Assembly (NCBI RefSeq): GCF_001902635.1
Contig: NZ_MJAO01000008.1
Coordinates: forward strand, 157,168-221,167
DNA from: Serratia marcescens
Lineage (GTDB): Bacteria > Pseudomonadota > Gammaproteobacteria > Enterobacterales > Enterobacteriaceae
Direction of reading: 5' to 3'
DNA: 64,000 nucleotides
Below the pieces are notes generated by a model. That model was not told the DNA's origin, made no database searches, and saw only the letters and a list, made by a program, of their open reading frames with translations. The translations under genes were made by a program, and so were the position numbers. Below, one piece after another: positions 20,238 through 27,736 of the stretch (positions are counted from its first letter, which is position 1; each line of letters opens with the position of its first letter).

Positions 20238-21179
20238 ATGAGCCAGTCCCGTCCTACGTTCTCTCCATCTTCACGCGAGTGCCCTATCGTTGACGGTGTG
20301 CGCCAGATCCAGCGCATTGCCGTACGCAATGCCGAAGTGGGCGGCATTCCCATCAACCGTGCATTGCCAACCCGTGAGCGGCGTACCGTCGGCGCCTGGT
20401 GTTTTCTCGATCACGCCGGGCCGACGGTATTCAATGGCGCTTCGCCCGGCATGGATGTGGGGCCGCATCCGCACACCGGCCTGCAAACCTTTACCTGGAT
20501 GATCGAGGGGGAAGTGTTGCACCGCGATAGTCTGGGCAGTGAGCAGCTGATCCGTCCGGGCCAGGTCAATCTGATGACCGCAGGGCGCGGCATCGCGCAT
20601 TCCGAACAGTCGGTCGGAGAAGAGCGGCGGTTGCACGCTGCACAGCTGTGGATCGCGCTGCCGGCTGAACATGCCGATATGGCGCCGCGTTTCGATCATT
20701 ATCCCGAATTGCCGCAGTGGCTGAATAATGGCGTAAATCACCGTTTATTGGTGGGGGAATTTGGCGCTTATCGTTCGCCGGTGTTTACGCTTTCGCCATT
20801 AATCGCTATTGATATGGAATGGCAGGAGGCGGCGACGGTGCAATTACCGCTGCGCGATGATTATGAAATCGGCTTTTTGCCCCTTGTTGGTGCATTTGAA
20901 CTGAATGGCGACGCGTTTTCACCGGACGAGTTCGCCTATTTGGGCATGAAGAATAACTCTATTGAGTTAAATGCAGAGCGGGGCAGCCGGGGATTATTAA
21001 TCGGCGGAGCGCCATTAGAGGAAGAAATCCTTATCTGGTGGAATTTCGTTGGCCATACCAAAGCTGACATTATTCAGGCGCAGCGCGATTGGGAACAAGG
21101 GACAAGCCGCTTCCCGGCGGTCAAAGGCTATTCTGGCGAGCGAATGACCGCGCCGCGCCTGCCGTGGGGGGATGCCTGA
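20238..21179 (+). CDS. Pirin family protein
   Basis: A 313-residue bicupin protein of the pirin family. Metal ligands are visible in the N-terminal cupin as H77 and H79 in GPHPHTG, and H121 and E123 in GRGIAHSEQS. The C-terminal pirin domain continues to WWNFVGHTKADI. Bacterial pirins include quercetin 2,3-dioxygenases and metabolic regulators (Serratia pirin was reported to act on pyruvate dehydrogenase). Which role applies here cannot be decided. A strong AGGAGGT ribosome site precedes the ATG. The gene is monocistronic. Confidence 0.92.
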   Translation: MSQSRPTFSPSSRECPIVDGVRQIQRIAVRNAEVGGIPINRALPTRERRTVGAWCFLDHAGPTVFNGASPGMDVGPHPHTGLQTFTWMIEGEVLHRDSLGSEQLIRPGQVNLMTAGRGIAHSEQSVGEERRLHAAQLWIALPAEHADMAPRFDHYPELPQWLNNGVNHRLLVGEFGAYRSPVFTLSPLIAIDMEWQEAATVQLPLRDDYEIGFLPLVGAFELNGDAFSPDEFAYLGMKNNSIELNAERGSRGLLIGGAPLEEEILIWWNFVGHTKADIIQAQRDWEQGTSRFPAVKGYSGERMTAPRLPWGDA

Positions 21180-21388
21180 TAGCATTAGGATATAATCGCC
21201 GCGATGATATTGTTTATTTCGTTCTAATAGCACGTTCTTAATGTGATCGCGGCACCAGCTTTGCTGATAATATAGGATTTTTCTGCGAAACAGTGATCTG
21301 ACGCATATAATGATAAAGAGAAGAAGATTAGGATAATCCTCAGGATGTCAGGTTGTCTCCCCGTTAGTCAGATGTCAGTGAGGTCATT

Positions 21389-21490
21389 ATGAGCCAAGTA
21401 CTTTATCGTGCAAGACTGTCCCATGTCGTGATTGCCACGGCGCTGTTTTGGGTCTCTGTCGCGGCATTGTTGGTCGCCGTATTAAACTAA
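21389..21490 (+). CDS. YmiA-like small membrane protein
   Basis: A 33-residue peptide MSQVLYRARLSHVVIATALFWVSVAALLVAVLN, with GAGG upstream and a perfect terminator 24 bp after its stop, which together make it a convincing gene. A short basic N-terminus precedes one membrane helix. The ALFWVxVALL pattern resembles E. coli YmiA. That link is tentative because the protein is so short. Function is unknown. Its own promoter probably includes TATAAT at 21306. Confidence 0.65.
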   Translation: MSQVLYRARLSHVVIATALFWVSVAALLVAVLN

Positions 21491-21513
21491 CCTCAGAAAA
21501 TGACTCCTGCATA

Positions 21514-21537
21514 AACCCGCTTCGGCGGGTTTTTTTA
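21514..21537 (+). terminator. Rho-independent terminator
   Basis: Stem AACCCGC / GCGGGTT with a stable TTCG tetraloop and a T-run; ends the small membrane protein transcript. Confidence 0.9.
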
Positions 21538-21608
21538 TCTTCATCCGCGGGGGATGATGGCTGTACGCTTATACTTGATGGCATCCTCCATGAACCAAAT
21601 GCACAATC

Positions 21609-21962
21609 ATGACGCTATTTGCCGATATTCTGTTGCTGCTCATCGTCGCTCTTCATATTTATATCCTGGTGCTGGAAATGTTCCTGTGGCGCACGCCACG
21701 CGGCAGGCGGATATTTGGCACGACGGCGGCGTTTGCCGACGCTACGCGGGTATTGGCCGCTAATCAGGGGCTGTACAACGGCTTCCTGGCGGCAGGGCTG
21801 GCGTGGGGCTACTGGCGTGGCGATGCGGCGCTGCAGCTGTTCTTTCTCGGATGCGTGCTGGTGGCCGGCGTGTTCGGCGGGCTTACCGCCAGCCGCAAGA
21901 TCCTGTGGGTGCAGGCATTGCCGGCTTTGCTCGCGATTCTGGCGGTGTGGGGAGCGCGTTAA
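21609..21962 (+). CDS. DUF1304 family inner-membrane protein
   Basis: A 117-residue protein with four hydrophobic segments. The sequence carries DUF1304 hallmarks: a glutamate in HIYILVLEMFLW, NQGLYNGFLAAGL and a C-terminal GGLTASRKILWVQALPALLA. No function is established for the family. It stands alone between a terminator and the convergent AraC-type gene. Base composition matches the surroundings. Confidence 0.88.
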   Translation: MTLFADILLLLIVALHIYILVLEMFLWRTPRGRRIFGTTAAFADATRVLAANQGLYNGFLAAGLAWGYWRGDAALQLFFLGCVLVAGVFGGLTASRKILWVQALPALLAILAVWGAR

Positions 21963-21987
21963 CCCGCCGCTTTAAGGCGGGAGGGCG

Positions 21988-22374
21988 TCAGGCGGATTTT
22001 TGGTGAATGACGTGCAGCGGCGGAGCGATGTGCAGGTCGACGCTCAAGTCCTGGCGAAAATCATAAGGCGTAATATTAAAACGCTTTCTGAACATGTAGG
22101 TGAAGTGGGACTGTGAGCCGAAACCAAAGTCCAGTGCGATATCGAAGATCGACGCTTCACTGCTGCGCAGTTGATAGACCGCGCCGGCCAAGCGGCGTTC
22201 GCGAATGTATTTGCCCAGCGAAATCCCTGTCGCTTCTTTGAACAGCTTCTGCATGTGCCACAGCGAGTAACCGGAGTATTCGGCCAGCTCTTCGAGATGG
22301 ATCACTCGTCCGAGGTGAGTTTCGACCCATTTGCTGAGGGCGCAGACCAATGAGAGATGGTGTTCTTGTATCAT
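21988..22374 (-). CDS. AraC/XylS regulator, MarA/SoxS/Rob subfamily
   Basis: A 128-residue single-domain activator: two helix-turn-helix motifs, LEELAEYSGYSLWHMQKLFKEATG and IFDIALDFGFGSQSHFTYMFRKRF, separated by the usual linker helix (LGKYIRERRLAGAVYQLR). A 24-residue C-terminal tail follows. There is no ligand domain, so activity is set by abundance, as for MarA, SoxS and RamA. I start at ATG 22374 rather than the GTG 14 codons upstream, since MIQEHH resembles family N-termini. Targets are unknown. Similar regulators control efflux and porin genes. Confidence 0.88.
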   Translation of the reverse strand: MIQEHHLSLVCALSKWVETHLGRVIHLEELAEYSGYSLWHMQKLFKEATGISLGKYIRERRLAGAVYQLRSSEASIFDIALDFGFGSQSHFTYMFRKRFNITPYDFRQDLSVDLHIAPPLHVIHQKSA

Positions 22375-22618
22375 CAGTGCGTCAGTGTGAGATCTACATA
22401 GCGGTGAAGTATACACAACTTGCCGCCGTGGACAAAAACGCCGCCGGTGACGGCGGGCAATTATTCGGAAAAACCGTTCAAACGCCGCTTGTCAGTCGAA
22501 AGGAAAAGCGGCTAATCTGAGACTGTCGTCGCCGCAGTGAATGCTGCGGAAACGGCCACAGCAAGTAACCGCCAAAACAGAGTCAGCCGTAACAACTCAA
22601 CGTTGATGGGGTGATCGC

Positions 22619-22732
22619 ATGTTAATGACAGTGATTATTACTCTGGTTGTAATCGTGGGCGTCGGCGCTTTTATGGCGACGCCGGTGATAAGCATGAAAA
22701 ATGCGGAAGGTGTGGGAGGTGAAGAGCCGTGA
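22619..22732 (+). CDS. Possible 37-residue membrane peptide
   Basis: Frame MLMTVIITLVVIVGVGAFMA then a short polar tail ending GGEEP. GGGG lies seven bases before the ATG and a good terminator follows about 50 bp after the stop. One membrane helix is predicted. I do not recognise it, and it is too short for confident calling by composition alone. Confidence 0.45.
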   Translation: MLMTVIITLVVIVGVGAFMATPVISMKNAEGVGGEEP

Positions 22733-22781
22733 TAGCAGAAGACGTTGCACGCCGCCGAGCGGGGTGAGGGGCAATCGGGAA

Positions 22782-22807
22782 AGCCTGGGTCAGAAACCCG
22801 GGCTTTT
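22782..22807 (+). terminator. Rho-independent terminator
   Basis: Stem AGCCTGGGT / ACCCGGGCT (one T-G pair) followed by T5, downstream of the 37-residue frame. Confidence 0.75.
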
Positions 22808-22821
22808 TGCTGGGTGCTGGT

Positions 22822-23034
22822 TCACACGTTTTTCCGCTCGACGGTCTCTTCTCCCCAATAGAGCTGGTCGGCGGTGGTTTTGGCGAAGGCCTTCTCCAGG
22901 GCTTCGTCACTGCCTTCCTCCCAGATTTTTTGCGCCAACGCCTCGTCGTTCCCTGCCAGTTCAAAAATAGCTTCGGCGATTTCCACCGAAGTTTCACGCA
23001 CTGTTGCCCAGGATTTCACATTGTGATTTGCCAT
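22822..23034 (-). CDS. yccJ: YccJ family protein
   Basis: A 70-residue cytosolic protein: [16 protein letters not shown], then [26 protein letters not shown] and the [12 protein letters not shown] ending, which match E. coli YccJ closely at the C-terminus (GEQTIERKNV). AGGAGAAAG precedes the ATG. In E. coli yccJ lies with wrbA. Here it is alone. Function is unknown. Confidence 0.9.
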   Translation of the reverse strand: MANHNVKSWATVRETSVEIAEAIFELAGNDEALAQKIWEEGSDEALEKAFAKTTADQLYWGEETVERKNV

Positions 23035-23218
23035 AACTTTCTCCTGTTGGTTGTGGCTTGCGGGTGGGGTTTTACTCGCATCATGCTGCAAGTATAGGCC
23101 AATCCGCCGCGGGCTTTTGCCCGGCGATGCGCAGAATGGGAAAAAGGCGGGGAGAGCGGGCAATGGCGAGGGCGGCGTGCTATTCTGTGCGGCGTTTGAA
23201 TCAAGAGGGAAGGTTATT

Positions 23219-23458
23219 ATGTCTGACATGCTGAGCAACGAGCAGGAACTGGCTTCCGATCTGGTCGCTTGCCAACTGGTCATCAAACAGATTCTGGACG
23301 TTATCGACGTGATTGCGCCGACCGAAGTGCGCGACAAGATGGCGGGGCAGCTCAAAAGCATCGATTTCTCCACGCATCCCGCAGGCGCCGATCCGGTGAC
23401 CCGCAGAGCGATAGACAAAGCGATTGCGCTGATCGAGATGAAGTTTACCCGCAGTTGA
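23219..23458 (+). CDS. Hypothetical small helical protein
   Basis: A 79-residue cytosolic protein [19 protein letters not shown]... predicted to be mostly helical, with no membrane segment. GGGAAGG lies seven bases before the ATG. It lies divergent from yccJ and convergent with yobH. I do not recognise it. The layout has a superficial resemblance to DUF2594 (YecF) proteins, but I cannot support that link. Confidence 0.6.
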   Translation: MSDMLSNEQELASDLVACQLVIKQILDVIDVIAPTEVRDKMAGQLKSIDFSTHPAGADPVTRRAIDKAIALIEMKFTRS

Positions 23459-23497
23459 TGCGGAGCCGCCGCAGAGCGGCGGCGTCGGGCGGTGGGG

Positions 23498-23731
23498 TTA
23501 ATCCACCACCGTTTCGATTTTCTTGAACAGCGGGCAGTCGGCTACGCCGATAAAGCCGTTGTCGCCATTGACGTACTGGGCGATCGCCACGTTGCGCGCC
23601 GTCAGGTATTTACACTGCAATCCCAACCCGCCGACATTCTTGTTGCTGCCGATCAGCACGCCGTAGCCCGAGATCAGAAATCCGCCGTAAATAACCGCCA
23701 ACACCAGTACCCACTTAATCAATCTGCTCAT
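23498..23731 (-). CDS. yobH: YobH family protein
   Basis: A 77-residue protein with an N-terminal membrane or signal helix ([19 protein letters not shown]) and a conserved extracytoplasmic part: [28 protein letters not shown] and [10 protein letters not shown] with two cysteines, as in E. coli YobH. AGGAAGT precedes this ATG, which I prefer to an upstream in-frame start. It lies divergent from mgrB. In E. coli yobH is the neighbour of mgrB, and function is unknown. Confidence 0.9.
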   Translation of the reverse strand: MSRLIKWVLVLAVIYGGFLISGYGVLIGSNKNVGGLGLQCKYLTARNVAIAQYVNGDNGFIGVADCPLFKKIETVVD

Positions 23732-23833
23732 TGTACTTCCTCGTTGTTCTTGATGATTCGATCTAGCCACGGCGCCAGCGCGGCGGCAAGGGTAACAGTC
23801 TGAAACCGGGCGATAGCCAGATATCTAAACGGC

Positions 23834-23854
23834 AAGTTAAACTTCGTTTAACTT
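23834..23854 (+). promoter_or_regulatory. Perfect dyad in the mgrB promoter
   Basis: AAGTTAAAC-TTC-GTTTAACTT is a perfect 9-3-9 inverted repeat 38 bp before the mgrB ATG. It contains GTTTA, the PhoP half-site core. A second TAAAC lies at 23826-23830, 12 bp from the TAAAC of the dyad rather than the usual 11. mgrB is PhoP-activated in enterics, so a PhoP site here is likely but not a textbook match. Confidence 0.4.
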
Positions 23855-23892
23855 GTCTGTGATAACATGCGCGATAGATTACCTAGATAACA

Positions 23893-24051
23893 ATGAGGCT
23901 GCTAAAGTTGTTGCGAAAAAAAATCCTCGTGATAATGACGGCTGTCGCTGCCTGCCTGTTTTTCTACCTGTTGGCGCTGGACAGTTATTGCGACGATGGC
24001 GGAAACTTTGCACTGGGCATCTGTTCGGTGACGCGCTTCGTGCCCTGGTAA
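23893..24051 (+). CDS. mgrB: PhoQ inhibitor MgrB
   Basis: A 52-residue inner-membrane protein: basic N-terminus MRLLKLLRKK, one membrane helix, and a periplasmic tail SYCDDGGNFALGICSVTRFVPW. C33 and C44 match in spacing and context the E. coli pair C28-C39 that forms the functional disulfide, and the FxPW ending is conserved. MgrB binds PhoQ and feeds back on the PhoPQ system. Its loss causes polymyxin resistance in Klebsiella. The gene lies between yobH and yebO as in E. coli. Confidence 0.93.
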   Translation: MRLLKLLRKKILVIMTAVAACLFFYLLALDSYCDDGGNFALGICSVTRFVPW

Positions 24052-24132
24052 GCAATGTGGGGCGGGGATGTTCGCACTACGGCCGCGAGTGTTAAGATGA
24101 CGGCCTGAATTTCGCAGTAGATAGGATTGTCC

Positions 24133-24411
24133 ATGTACGATTTAGGTTTTGGCCAGAATGGCCTTCTGTCACTGGGCCTTGCCGCCGTGGCGTTGCTGGC
24201 CGGGCTGTGGGTTTGGTTCCTGGTGAACCGCGCCAGCGTGCGCGCCAACGAGCAGATTCGTCTGCTGCAGGAAATCGCCGAGCAGCAGCGCCAGCAAACG
24301 GCGCTGTTGAAACGGCTGGCGCACAGCGCGCGCGGCGACAACGGCAGTGCCGATGACGACGACGATCTCAGCCCCGCGCTGGATTTCAAAGGGTTTATCC
24401 CCGAACGTTAA
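24133..24411 (+). CDS. yebO: YebO family membrane protein
   Basis: A 92-residue protein with one N-terminal membrane helix (LSLGLAAVALLAGLWVWFLVNRAS) followed by a charged coiled coil (RANEQIRLLQEIAEQQRQQTALLKRL), the layout of E. coli YebO. It follows mgrB by 81 bp in the same orientation, as in E. coli, and may be co-transcribed. Function is unknown. In E. coli the neighbouring block continues to yobF-cspC, but here about 5 kb of accessory genes intervene. Confidence 0.9.
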   Translation: MYDLGFGQNGLLSLGLAAVALLAGLWVWFLVNRASVRANEQIRLLQEIAEQQRQQTALLKRLAHSARGDNGSADDDDDLSPALDFKGFIPER

Positions 24412-24450
24412 GCATGATGCTCCGGTCGGCGGCAGCGCCGCCGGGGCGTC

Positions 24451-24858
24451 TCAGTAAAACACCATGCCCTGATACGGTTTTTCCCGACACGCCGCGAGGC
24501 GGCTGGCCAGATCGCCGGCATGGATCTCCAATTGATGCCCATCAGGATCGAGAAAATAAAGCGATTCGCCTTCACTGCGGTTGCTTTTCCACTCTTCGAC
24601 GCCGTTCTGGCGCAACCGCTCGCTGACCCGCTCAATGTGCTCCGGCGCGACGCTGAAGGCGTAATGGGTGTAATCGCGCGCGCTTTGCTGCGTGCGCGCC
24701 TCATCCAGCGACAGGCACAGCCACAGCGCCCCCAACGAGAGATAGCCGCCGCCTTGCCAGCGGGCGTGCGGGGTAAACCCCAACAGACGATGATAAAAAT
24801 CGAAGCTGCGATCGAGATCGCTGACGGCGAGCGTCAGGTGATTGAGGCCGGTCAACAT
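24451..24858 (-). CDS. fosA: FosA-type fosfomycin glutathione transferase
   Basis: A 135-residue vicinal-oxygen-chelate enzyme that adds glutathione to the fosfomycin epoxide. Metal ligands are H7 (GLNHLTL), H65 (YTHYAF) and E111 (HQLEIH). The potassium loop SEGES, catalytic threonine T9 and arginine in DLASR are also present, so all key residues are intact. Chromosomal fosA is common in Serratia and Klebsiella and confers intrinsic resistance. It starts at ATG 24858, divergent from a Pho-box promoter about 100 bp away. Confidence 0.92.
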   Translation of the reverse strand: MLTGLNHLTLAVSDLDRSFDFYHRLLGFTPHARWQGGGYLSLGALWLCLSLDEARTQQSARDYTHYAFSVAPEHIERVSERLRQNGVEEWKSNRSEGESLYFLDPDGHQLEIHAGDLASRLAACREKPYQGMVFY

Positions 24859-24959
24859 GCGGGGTTCCTGGGCGGTAAACAGGCAAAAAGTGTACTCAGG
24901 CGGAAGGGAAAGATAAAGGGGGAAAAGCATTAGTACAGATAATGTGAAAACCGGCATCG

Positions 24960-24993
24960 CTGTCATAAAACTGTCGTACAGACATCGTAATGT
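24960..24993 (+). promoter_or_regulatory. PhoB-dependent promoter (Pho box plus -10)
   Basis: CTGTCATAAAACTGTCGT (24960-24977) matches the Pho box consensus CTGTCATAWAWCTGTMAY at 17 of 18 positions. TAATGT (24988-24993) follows after 10 bases, the spacing seen between the Pho box and -10 at phoA. It points toward the DUF2591 gene, whose ATG is 34 bp past the -10. The -35 is replaced by the box, as expected for a PhoB-activated promoter. Confidence 0.75.
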
Positions 24994-25026
24994 AGCGCGA
25001 ACCTTACAAAAGATGGATGAAGCCGA

Positions 25027-25329
25027 ATGATTAAATGGTATGAAGAAAGCGATGCCGAAGTGAACCGCAGCATCGCGTTGCTAACCGGAGAGAACCCGGA
25101 TAAGTGGTATCCCTACGGTGGTGTGAAAGGTAAAGATTACTGCAAGAACCCCTCCGATGCCTGGCCGATCATCTGCGCCAATAAAATCAGCCTGAACCCC
25201 GACAACCACAGCGACAACCCGCAATGGCAGGCGCGTATGAGCACCCAAGGCGGTGAGTGGCAGGCGGACAGCGTCAGCCCGCTGCGCGCGGCGATGATCT
25301 GTTTTCTGATGAGCCGGCAGGCTAACTGA
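25027..25329 (+). CDS. DUF2591 (NinX-like) phage-type protein
   Basis: A 100-residue protein. The blocks [20 protein letters not shown] and [15 protein letters not shown] match DUF2591, a family found in lambdoid phages (ninX) and scattered on enteric chromosomes. The usual N-terminal [10 protein letters not shown] is present. No other phage structural or integration gene lies nearby. It is preceded by a strong Pho box promoter, unusual for a phage-type gene. The function is unknown in the family. Confidence 0.8.
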   Translation: MIKWYEESDAEVNRSIALLTGENPDKWYPYGGVKGKDYCKNPSDAWPIICANKISLNPDNHSDNPQWQARMSTQGGEWQADSVSPLRAAMICFLMSRQAN

Positions 25330-25404
25330 TTCGAAAAAATACCGGTGATTGGTAAGAGTTTCTCCTTTTTCTAATAACAGAACTGTCGTTGGCGGAGGCT
25401 GTTT

Positions 25405-25641
25405 ATGAAGCGCATTATCAAAGGTGATAAAAACTTGTCTCATCTGGTGATTGCCCACGCGGCGATCGATCGTCACGCCGAAAGCTTCGGCCAGCGCCGT
25501 CAGGGCTGGCCCTCAACCTACCTGATAAAATATCAAAACGATCGCGTGGCGGTGGAAGTGGTCACGCGTCGCCAGTCTTACGTCGCCACGCTGATGATCG
25601 GCGCACGCAACCTGACCAAATTGTGCGGTATGCCGGGCTGA
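25405..25641 (+). CDS. DUF4060 phage-type protein
   Basis: A 78-residue basic protein: HAAIDRHAESFGQRRQGWPSTY, then VAVEVVTRRQSYVATLMIGARNL, the layout of DUF4060 proteins found in phages and on enterobacterial chromosomes. GGAGG lies eight bases before the ATG. It follows the DUF2591 gene by 75 bp in the same direction and could be part of the same phosphate-controlled transcript, which is inference. The function is unknown. Confidence 0.75.
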   Translation: MKRIIKGDKNLSHLVIAHAAIDRHAESFGQRRQGWPSTYLIKYQNDRVAVEVVTRRQSYVATLMIGARNLTKLCGMPG

Positions 25642-25816
25642 ACGCTGCCGTTTCAAACATTTCATCCGTAAAGAAATCGCGCTCCGGCTCACCGTCTCGG
25701 GGCGCTACTCCTTGATGCTTACGGGGTTAAGTGTTAAAAAGCCGCCCGCAGATACATTTATTGATTGGTGAAATCTTGGCCGATAACGGCAGGGGTGTAC
25801 GCCATATGAGGATAAG

Positions 25817-27178
25817 ATGGGCGGTCAGCATCAGGATACTCCGCTAAAACGCGGCTTAAAAAACAGACACATACAGCTTATTGCCCTCGGGGGCGCCATC
25901 GGCACCGGTTTATTTCTCGGCATTGCGCAAACCATAAAAATGGCCGGCCCCGCGGTGCTGTTGGGCTACGCCATCGGTGGCTTTATCGCGTTTCTGATCA
26001 TGCGCCAACTGGGCGAGATGGTGGTGGAAGAGCCGGTCGCCGGATCGTTCAGCCACTTTGCCCATAAATATTGGGGCGATTTCGCCGGTTTCCTTTCCGG
26101 CTGGAACTACTGGGCGATGTTCATTCTGGTCGGCATGGCGGAACTGACCGCCGTCGGCATCTACATTCAGTATTGGTGGCCGGAGATCCCCACCTGGGCC
26201 TCCGCCGCGCTGTTCTTCGTGCTGATTAACCTGATCAATTTGGTGAACGTGCGCCTGTACGGCGAAACCGAGTTTTGGTTTGCCATCATCAAGGTGGTGG
26301 CGATTGTCGGCATGATTGTGTTCGGCGCCTGGCTGTTGGTCAGCGGCAACGGCGGACCGCAAGCCAGCATCACCAACCTCTGGCAACAGGGCGGCTTTAT
26401 GCCGCACGGCATCTCCGGGCTGGTGATGGCGATGGCGGTGATCATGTTCTCGTTCGGCGGATTGGAAATGGTCGGCATCACCGCAGCGGAAGCGGCCGAT
26501 CCGCGCCGCAGCATCCCCAAGGCTACCAATCAGGTGGTGTACCGTATTCTGATCTTCTATATCGGTTCGCTGACCGTGTTGCTTTCGCTCTATCCGTGGG
26601 GGCAAGTGGTGGAGGGCGGCAGCCCGTTCGTGCTGATCTTCCATGCGCTGAACAGCAATCTGGTGGCGACCGTGCTCAACGTGGTGGTGTTGACCGCTGC
26701 GCTGTCGGTTTACAACAGCGGCGTTTACGCCAACAGCCGTATGCTGTTCGGCCTGGCCAGCCAGGGCAATGCGCCGAAGGCGCTGACGCGCGTCAACAAA
26801 CGCGGCGTGCCGGTGTTGTCGATCGCGCTGTCGGCGCTGATTACCTCGATCGGGGTGCTGATCAACTACCTGATGCCCGGCAAGGCGTTTGAGCTGCTGA
26901 TGGCGTTGGTGGTTTCCACGCTGGTGATCAACTGGGTGATGATCTGTCTGGCGCACCTGAAATTCCGCGCCGCGAAGAACCGCCAGGGCGTTATTCCCAG
27001 TTTCAAGGCGTTGTGGTATCCGTTCGGCAATTACCTGTGCCTCGCGTTCCTCAGTCTGATTCTGGTGATTATGTATTTCAGCGAAGGGATCCGCATCTCG
27101 GTGTTGCTGATGCCGGTGTGGATTGCGGTGTTGTGGGCCGGGTTTATGCTGACGCGTCGCAAAGGCGCCAAGCGTTAA
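25817..27178 (+). CDS. Aromatic amino-acid permease, AroP/PheP family
   Basis: A 453-residue APC-superfamily transporter with about 12 membrane helices. LKRGLKNRHIQLIALGGAIGTGLFLG and QLGEMVVEEPVAGSFSHFA are diagnostic for AroP/PheP. The N-terminus resembles AroP, while the VNVRLYGETEFWFAIIKV region resembles PheP. It imports phenylalanine and probably tyrosine or tryptophan by proton symport. I could not find a convincing TyrR box (TGTAAA-N6-TTTACA) in the 175-bp upstream gap. Confidence 0.9.
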   Translation: MGGQHQDTPLKRGLKNRHIQLIALGGAIGTGLFLGIAQTIKMAGPAVLLGYAIGGFIAFLIMRQLGEMVVEEPVAGSFSHFAHKYWGDFAGFLSGWNYWAMFILVGMAELTAVGIYIQYWWPEIPTWASAALFFVLINLINLVNVRLYGETEFWFAIIKVVAIVGMIVFGAWLLVSGNGGPQASITNLWQQGGFMPHGISGLVMAMAVIMFSFGGLEMVGITAAEAADPRRSIPKATNQVVYRILIFYIGSLTVLLSLYPWGQVVEGGSPFVLIFHALNSNLVATVLNVVVLTAALSVYNSGVYANSRMLFGLASQGNAPKALTRVNKRGVPVLSIALSALITSIGVLINYLMPGKAFELLMALVVSTLVINWVMICLAHLKFRAAKNRQGVIPSFKALWYPFGNYLCLAFLSLILVIMYFSEGIRISVLLMPVWIAVLWAGFMLTRRKGAKR

Positions 27179-27187
27179 TCTGCGTGT

Positions 27188-27212
27188 GCGGAGGCGTATG
27201 GCGCGCCTCCGC
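27188..27212 (+). terminator. Hairpin after the permease gene
   Basis: Stem GCGGAGGCG / CGCCTCCGC, loop of seven bases, followed by pyrimidine-rich TTCTCTTCTC instead of a clean T-run. Confidence 0.5.
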
Positions 27213-27223
27213 TTCTCTTCTCG

Positions 27224-27514
27224 TCAGCTGCGCGGCATAAAGGCGCGCCCCTCACCGTTACCCCGCCCCAGCAGTTTCCGGCACAGCAGCAGCAGGGTGC
27301 TTATCACGTCGATGGCCACCACGCTGAGCATCATCAGCGTCAGCATGAAGAAACCGAGCAGCGAACCGGCCAGCAGCACCAAGGGTGTGGGCACGCGCAG
27401 ACGGCGCCATTTCATGGCGAAATACATTTTCCAGTATTGCTTCTGTGCCAGCAGCGCGCTGCGAATACGGCGGCCCAGGCCGGCGCCTGATTTACGGGAT
27501 GTCGAACGACTCAT
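27224..27514 (-). CDS. Hypothetical membrane protein
   Basis: A 96-residue protein with a very basic N-terminal half (MSRSTSRKSGAGLGRRIRSALLAQKQYWK...MKWRRLRV) and one long hydrophobic region (TPLVLLAGSLLGFFMLTLMM and onward to about residue 80). AAGGAGAGG lies just before ATG 27514, which fixes this start. It is convergent with the permease. I do not recognise the family. Confidence 0.6.
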   Translation of the reverse strand: MSRSTSRKSGAGLGRRIRSALLAQKQYWKMYFAMKWRRLRVPTPLVLLAGSLLGFFMLTLMMLSVVAIDVISTLLLLCRKLLGRGNGEGRAFMPRS

Positions 27515-27736
27515 AACCTCTCCTTTTCTGTATGCCCTATAAGTCAATCACAAAGATCTTAAGAGAGGCTTAACGGGCTCTTGGCGGCCCTGGCTTTCTC
27601 ACCGGAGTGAGACAACAAAATCCGGCAAAAGCTCCCTCGATGCTGCGCACGGCTGACGAAGTGCGGGCTTCGCCGGGTTTGTTACACTGAAAGTCATGCC
27701 CGTGCAGGGCGCGCAGCGGCTGGGAGAACGAGCAGG

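Noticed and set aside
23826..23850. Textbook PhoP box at mgrB
   Set aside because: GTTTA-type motifs are present, but the spacing is 12 bp or inverted, not the canonical 11-bp direct repeat; reported only as a dyad.
25642..25816. TyrR boxes upstream of the aromatic amino-acid permease
   Set aside because: No TGTAAA-N6-TTTACA-like sequence could be found.
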